Shown here one piece after another: positions 6,548-9,033 of a stretch of DNA of 9,033 bases. Below the pieces are notes generated by a model that saw nothing but the letters and a program-made list of their open reading frames with translations, did no database searches and had not been told where the DNA came from. The DNA is taken from positions 1-9,033 of the forward strand of contig JAATGX010000265.1 in assembly GCA_015688915.1 (NCBI GenBank). The letters run 5' to 3'. This DNA is from Desulfuromonadales bacterium. GTDB taxonomy: Bacteria > Desulfobacterota > Desulfuromonadia > Geobacterales > Pseudopelobacteraceae. The position numbers were made by a program, and so were the translations under genes. Position 1 is the stretch's first letter, and the number at the start of each line of letters is the position of its first letter.

Positions 6548-7171
6548 TTATCTTGGCCCGGAAAGGGCGAGTTTGCTGATGGCCCTTTCTGCATTCGGAA
6601 TTGCAGCGGCGGCAAGGAGCGGAACATTCAAGCCTTCAACCCGAACGGTTTGCACATTCTCGATGCCGATGAACTTGAGTATCTGGAGTAAATAGGGGTC
6701 CGCATAATCCCAGGATTTCCAAGGGCCACCTGTAAAGACTCCTCCTGACGCGATTATCAAGACCGCCTTTTTCCCTTTGGCTAACCCCTCCACCCCTGCC
6801 TCGACGTACCGGAAGGTTTTTCCGGGACGAACCACAAGGTCAATCCACGCTTTGAGCAGAGAAGGAATGCCGAAATTCCACATCGGCGTCGCAATAACCA
6901 ACAGGTCTGACGCAAGCAACTCATCGGTCAGTTTGTCGGACAGGCGGCCCGCCTCGCGATTTTCTTCGGCCTCTTTCAAATCTCTTGACGCGATAGCCTT
7001 AAGAGTGCGGCTGTCCAGATGAGGTAAATTATCTTCCGCCAAATCGCGGTAAACATATTTTGCGTCCGGAAAATCTTCGCGAAGTCTTGCATCCAGCTTG
7101 TGAGCGATCATTCGGCTGGCGGATTCGGCGCCTCTGGGGCTTGCCGAGACAACAAGAATTTGCTTCGTCAT
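6548..7171 (-). CDS. azoR: FMN-dependent NADH-azoreductase / quinone reductase (AzoR family)
   Basis: A cytoplasmic flavodoxin-fold enzyme that uses NAD(P)H to reduce quinones and azo compounds by two electrons. The 207 residues match the family's usual length of about 200. VVSASPRG (7-14) is the FMN phosphate-binding loop, TPMWNFGIPSLLKAWIDLVVRPGKTF (95-120) is the hallmark FMN-binding segment and the following dimer region, and SGGVFTGG (142-149) fits the third flavin loop. The ATG at 7171 has a strong AGGAGG (7179-7184); an ATG at 7273 in the same frame would add 34 residues overlapping the upstream gene and is rejected. It lies 40 bp after the SnoaL-like gene in a leftward operon. An HxlR-family regulator is divergent from the operon, recalling YodB control of azoR1 in Bacillus subtilis. 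The exact substrate is not predictable. Confidence 0.9.
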   Translation of the reverse strand: MTKQILVVSASPRGAESASRMIAHKLDARLREDFPDAKYVYRDLAEDNLPHLDSRTLKAIASRDLKEAEENREAGRLSDKLTDELLASDLLVIATPMWNFGIPSLLKAWIDLVVRPGKTFRYVEAGVEGLAKGKKAVLIIASGGVFTGGPWKSWDYADPYLLQILKFIGIENVQTVRVEGLNVPLLAAAAIPNAERAISKLALSGPR

Positions 7172-7211
7172 AATTGTTCCTCCTTTATTTGATGGCATGT
7201 GATGGGAGATT

Positions 7212-7640
7212 TCAGTTGCCGCCAAGGGCCTGCCATGCGGCAAGAGAGTCCATGTAGTCTCTCCATCGGACAATTTTTCGGTTCTTTATGGTAACGATGG
7301 AGACAAAGCGGTTGTCATAGGCGGCACCGGTTCTCAAAATCTTGCCATGAACCTGGTATTCCAGAACAACGACGCCATGCTCTTTGTCATAATAAACGGC
7401 AAGATTATCACATGTGTGAACTTTTATGTTGTCGCCATACCCGGAGTATATGGCTATCAGATCGTTGCGCCCGTGAATTTTCTCCGGCCAACCGGGGAAG
7501 CGATAGAGAAACTCAAATTCGGCATCGTCGGCGATAACGTCAAAGTAGTGATCGCCATCGACAAAGCCTTTCAACCCCTCCATCATCAACGCAAAGAATG
7601 GGTTGAGCGCTTCGTGTTGTGGATATTTAGCCTTTGGCAT
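7212..7640 (-). CDS. SnoaL/NTF2-like fold protein
   Basis: A 142-residue protein with the look of the SnoaL-like/NTF2 superfamily, small cone-shaped folds that bind or isomerise hydrophobic molecules. It starts with a helical stretch (ALNPFFALMMEGLKGFVDG, about 10-28), then FDVIADDAEFEFLYRFPG, the GRNDLIAIYSGYG segment, and a run of alternating strands ending in IKNRKIVRWRDYMDSLAAWQALG, the usual closing pattern of this family. No catalytic function can be assigned. The ATG at 7640 is chosen because AAGGAGA lies just upstream; the same frame extends to an ATG at 7754, but that would run through the promoter region. It is the first gene of the leftward operon with the AzoR-type reductase, so a role in handling quinone-like or aromatic compounds is possible. 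Confidence 0.78.
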   Translation of the reverse strand: MPKAKYPQHEALNPFFALMMEGLKGFVDGDHYFDVIADDAEFEFLYRFPGWPEKIHGRNDLIAIYSGYGDNIKVHTCDNLAVYYDKEHGVVVLEYQVHGKILRTGAAYDNRFVSIVTIKNRKIVRWRDYMDSLAAWQALGGN

Positions 7641-7677
7641 GGACCGTCTCCTTTCATTACTTACTTTTATTAAGCTA

Positions 7678-7730
7678 CGTACTGATTTATAGTTAGTTAT
7701 AGATCGGTCATTTGGATGATGACAAGTACG
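7678..7730. promoter_or_regulatory. Divergent regulatory region with promoter and inverted half-sites
   Basis: For the leftward operon, TTGTCA (minus strand, 7720-7725) and TATAAC (7696-7701) are 5/6 matches each, with an 18-bp spacer. Flanking this promoter are CGTACT (7678-7683) and its exact reverse complement AGTACG (7725-7730), and a TTATAG direct repeat lies at 7687-7692 and 7697-7702. These are plausible contact sites for the adjacent HxlR regulator; the assignment rests on position and symmetry only. Confidence 0.45.
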
Positions 7731-7765
7731 CACCTCAAAATTGGTTACAGACATGGAGGTAAGTT

Positions 7766-8170
7766 ATGAAAGCTACCGGCAAGACCAAGCAGTTTGATCC
7801 AGCCGCTATTTGTGGTCAAGATAACCCTTTAGCTATTCGGGAGCTTATGACGAAGGTCGGGGATAAGTGGACAATCTTTTTGATCCTTGCCCTTGCCAAA
7901 ATACACGGAGGTCGTGCCCGCTTTTCTGAGCTGGAGCAATCAATCCCGACTATTTCTCAAAGAATGTTGACAGTCACGTTGCGGAATTTGGAACGAGATG
8001 GGCTGGTAACGAGGGAAGTATTTCCTGAAGTGCCCCCGCGCGTTGAATATGAACTGACAAACCTTGGAAAGAGCTTGCTGCGCCCCATGGAGGTGCTTTT
8101 CGATTGGGTGTCCGGGAATTGGGAGGCCGTAAAGAAGGCTCAGTTCACGTTTGATGCGCAACATTCCTGA
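7766..8170 (+). CDS. HxlR-family winged-helix transcriptional regulator with a single N-terminal Cys
   Basis: A 134-residue DNA-binding regulator. The HxlR domain (about 20-115) is unmistakable: MTKVGDKWTIFLILALA (28-44), RFSELEQSIPTISQRMLTVTLRNLERDGLVTREVFPEVPPRVEYELTNLGKSLLRPM with the recognition helix in SQRMLTVTLRNLE (64-76), and the wing around PPRVEYELT. The only cysteine is Cys16, ahead of the domain. In HxlR relatives such as YodB, HypR and QorR, a Cys in this area senses quinones, diamide or hypochlorite, so Cys16 is a candidate redox switch. It sits somewhat further from the GDKW motif than usual. The start at 7766 has GGAGGT (7755-7760) five bases upstream. Divergent orientation to the SnoaL-like/azoR pair suggests it controls them. 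Family call firm, ligand inferred. Confidence 0.92.
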   Translation: MKATGKTKQFDPAAICGQDNPLAIRELMTKVGDKWTIFLILALAKIHGGRARFSELEQSIPTISQRMLTVTLRNLERDGLVTREVFPEVPPRVEYELTNLGKSLLRPMEVLFDWVSGNWEAVKKAQFTFDAQHS

Positions 8171-8462
8171 TGAACACTAACAGACAGATTTCCGGATATA
8201 AGTGCGGCGGCTTCTATGCGAACCGGAAAAGCATCCGCAATTTCAACTCGATAGCGCTCAGTCAAATTTCCCGCATAGTGCCTGACTCACGATTAATCTT
8301 CCAGAGAACGTTTAAGCGGACGTTTTGACACTCCGAAGCTCGTTTCTTATGGAGTCGAAAAAGGTATCATCTTCCGCAACAATAGTACCTCCTTTTCTTG
8401 ACTCCAAAAAATACCGTTAAACATCAAGACGGAGCCTTTGTCTTGGTGTCCAACGGGGTCGG
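8171..8462. other. Intergenic region without a convincing gene, rich in inverted repeats
   Basis: No ORF here has family resemblance. A 52-codon frame (8170-8328, plus strand) starts on the last base of the hxlR stop. A 31-residue minus-strand frame (8312-8407, TTG start) contains AEDDTFFDSIRNELRS. Both are too short to support. GGAGTC (8351-8356) can pair with GACTCC (8400-8405), with AAAA/TTTT and GGTA/TACC nearby, and its GGAGT also pairs with ACTCC at 8330-8334. The region is more AT-rich than the che part of the window. Confidence 0.5.
8421..8449 (-). terminator. 10-bp hairpin, possible leftward terminator
   Basis: Positions 8421-8430 and 8440-8449 form a 10-bp stem with one G-T wobble and a 9-nt loop. 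Read leftward, a T6 run (A-run at 8406-8411) follows about 9 bases after the stem, too far for a textbook terminator. It may act as a back-up to the element at 8463-8488. Confidence 0.35.
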
Positions 8463-8488
8463 AAAACAGCGGCTTGACCGCTGCTTTT
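8463..8488. terminator. Bidirectional intrinsic terminator
   Basis: CAGCGG (8467-8472) pairs perfectly with CCGCTG (8478-8483) around a 5-nt loop. AAAA (8463-8466) precedes and TTTT (8485-8488) follows, so each strand reads stem then T-run. It sits between the rightward hxlR gene and the leftward 58-codon gene that ends at 8507, where a shared terminator is expected. Confidence 0.62.
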
Positions 8489-8506
8489 ACGTGGTTATGC
8501 CATGCG

Positions 8507-8683
8507 TTAGATTTCAATTTTTAGCTCAATGGACGTTATGCCCAAATCAATGTTCATTTCCTTGCTTTTAATTGCCTTAATGTTGGTAACGGTAACTTTG
8601 TGAGATTGTTCAAATAGCTGTATTAAATATAAAATCTGGTTTTCTAATCTTGTTTTTTCGATTTTTATCTCATTTAAACTCAT
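8507..8683 (-). CDS. Small hypothetical protein, 58 residues
   Basis: I do not recognise the family with confidence. The protein starts with a charged, heptad-like helix (LNEIKIEKTRLENQILYLIQLFEQ, about 3-26), followed by HKVTVTNIKAI and a strand-like end, ITSIELKIEI, with alternating hydrophobic residues. That layout recalls small proteins seen in phages and mobile elements, but this is only an impression. The ATG at 8683 is supported by AAAGGGGG upstream; the same frame extends to 8932 but that part runs antiparallel through the BssS-like gene's region and lacks a ribosome site. It is 38 bp downstream of the BssS-like gene and very AT-rich, so the two probably form one transcript ending at the hairpin at 8463-8488. 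Confidence 0.6.
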   Translation of the reverse strand: MSLNEIKIEKTRLENQILYLIQLFEQSHKVTVTNIKAIKSKEMNIDLGITSIELKIEI

Positions 8684-8721
8684 GTCGGCCCCCTTTGGGC
8701 AGGAAGGTTTTAGTATGTTGA

Positions 8722-8973
8722 TTAATGACTCTGTTCTGAGTGAACTTGAAAGTCGGATATTTCCAGCTTCGCAAGTGCCTTCTGTAAATCTGCTATCAAA
8801 TCCAGAACTTGCGGAGGTGTTAATGCGTAATATCTTCCGGGATTTGCATCTTCTGGTTTTTGATTTGGATGATCCAAGTAATTCAGGCAAAACGTAACAA
8901 CGCCGTGAGTAAAAACGGGGCCGATTTGCCATGAAGCAATTGGGTGGATAGGGATATTAGCTTCAGTTGTCAT
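8722..8973 (-). CDS. BssS-family protein (biofilm formation regulator-like)
   Basis: An 83-residue protein resembling E. coli BssS (YceP, 84 residues) along most of its length. The shared pattern is an IHPIASWQIG start (8-17) matching THPLVGWDIS, then a central strand region FCLNYLDHPNQKP, then ALTPPQVLDLI (49-59), then LQKALAKLEISDFQ (62-75) matching ILEAGIAKIESGDYQ. BssS has been linked to biofilm and indole/AI-2 signalling in E. coli, but its biochemical function is unclear, so no activity is assigned here. The ATG at 8973 has AAGGAG seven bases upstream; an ATG at 9015 in the same frame would add 14 Lys/Asn/Gln-rich residues and has no better site. It precedes the 58-residue gene by 38 bp. 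The resemblance was judged by eye. Confidence 0.75.
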   Translation of the reverse strand: MTTEANIPIHPIASWQIGPVFTHGVVTFCLNYLDHPNQKPEDANPGRYYALTPPQVLDLIADLQKALAKLEISDFQVHSEQSH

Positions 8974-9033
8974 GGCATTCTCCTTTTTCTGGTTTTTCTG
9001 GTTTCTTAGTTTCAATTGCCATTAGGTTTCCGC
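8963..9033 (-). CDS. Possible small or partial reading frame entering from the right edge
   Basis: A minus-strand frame is open from the right edge to a TGA at 8963-8965 and overlaps the BssS-like start by 11 bp. From an internal ATG at 9022 it would encode only 19 residues, MAIETKKPEKPEKGECHDN, with a KPE repeat produced by tandem CCAGAAAAA units. It could be the C-terminal tail of a larger upstream gene that couples translation to the BssS-like gene, a short leader peptide, or chance. The ribosome site for the ATG is weak. Confidence 0.28.
   Translation of the reverse strand, partial: GNLMAIETKKPEKPEKGECHDN

Noticed and set aside
8170..8328. A 52-codon plus-strand frame starting on the stop codon of hxlR.
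   Set aside because: The TGATG overlap is suggestive of coupling, but the product is basic and featureless and there is no independent sign of coding.
1..9033. tRNA, rRNA, CRISPR arrays and transposase genes.
   Set aside because: No cloverleaf, no regularly spaced direct repeats and no transposase motif were found by reading the gaps on both strands.

Overview
The window looks like chromosomal DNA of a flagellated or chemotactic Gram-negative bacterium. The protein style of the CheA/CheW/CheR set, the sigma-54 activator and the lytic transglycosylase, together with fairly GC-rich coding regions, suggests a deltaproteobacterium of the Geobacter/Desulfuromonadales type. That placement is an inference from overall resemblance and was not tested by a search.

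Left part (1-2929, minus strand): a chemotaxis operon transcribed leftward as cheW, cheA, cheR, with 32 and 47 bp gaps. cheR runs off the left edge. CheA has its phosphotransfer, dimerisation, kinase and CheW-like domains, but a Pro/Ala-rich linker takes the place of a recognisable CheY-binding P2 domain. No cheY, cheB or receptor gene is inside the window.

Centre left (3004-5439): a divergent promoter region separates the che operon from a rightward two-gene unit. The first gene is a sigma-54-dependent activator whose receiver domain has lost its phospho-acceptor Asp and conserved Lys. Seven bases after it comes a lytic transglycosylase with no Sec signal peptide. Next to chemotaxis genes, a role in flagellum or cell-surface assembly is a reasonable guess, not shown.

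Centre (5656-6528): a YefM-YoeB type toxin-antitoxin module follows. All four expected YoeB residues are present, and two TGTAC-core sites lie where the YefM operator would be expected. Behind it is about 310 bp without a convincing gene, holding a GC-rich hairpin and a 174-bp element bounded by perfect 16-bp inverted repeats.

Right (6548-8170): a redox/electrophile-response style locus. A SnoaL/NTF2-like gene and an AzoR-type FMN-dependent quinone/azo reductase gene form a leftward pair. They are divergent from an HxlR-family regulator whose only Cys lies near the N-terminus, as in quinone-sensing relatives such as YodB. A good promoter lies between two inverted half-sites.

Far right (8171-9033): about 290 bp without a convincing gene but rich in inverted repeats, then a bidirectional terminator. 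Next come two small leftward genes, a BssS-family protein and an unrecognised 58-residue coiled-coil-like protein. A further short reading frame enters from the right edge. This end is visibly more AT-rich and looks like accessory DNA.
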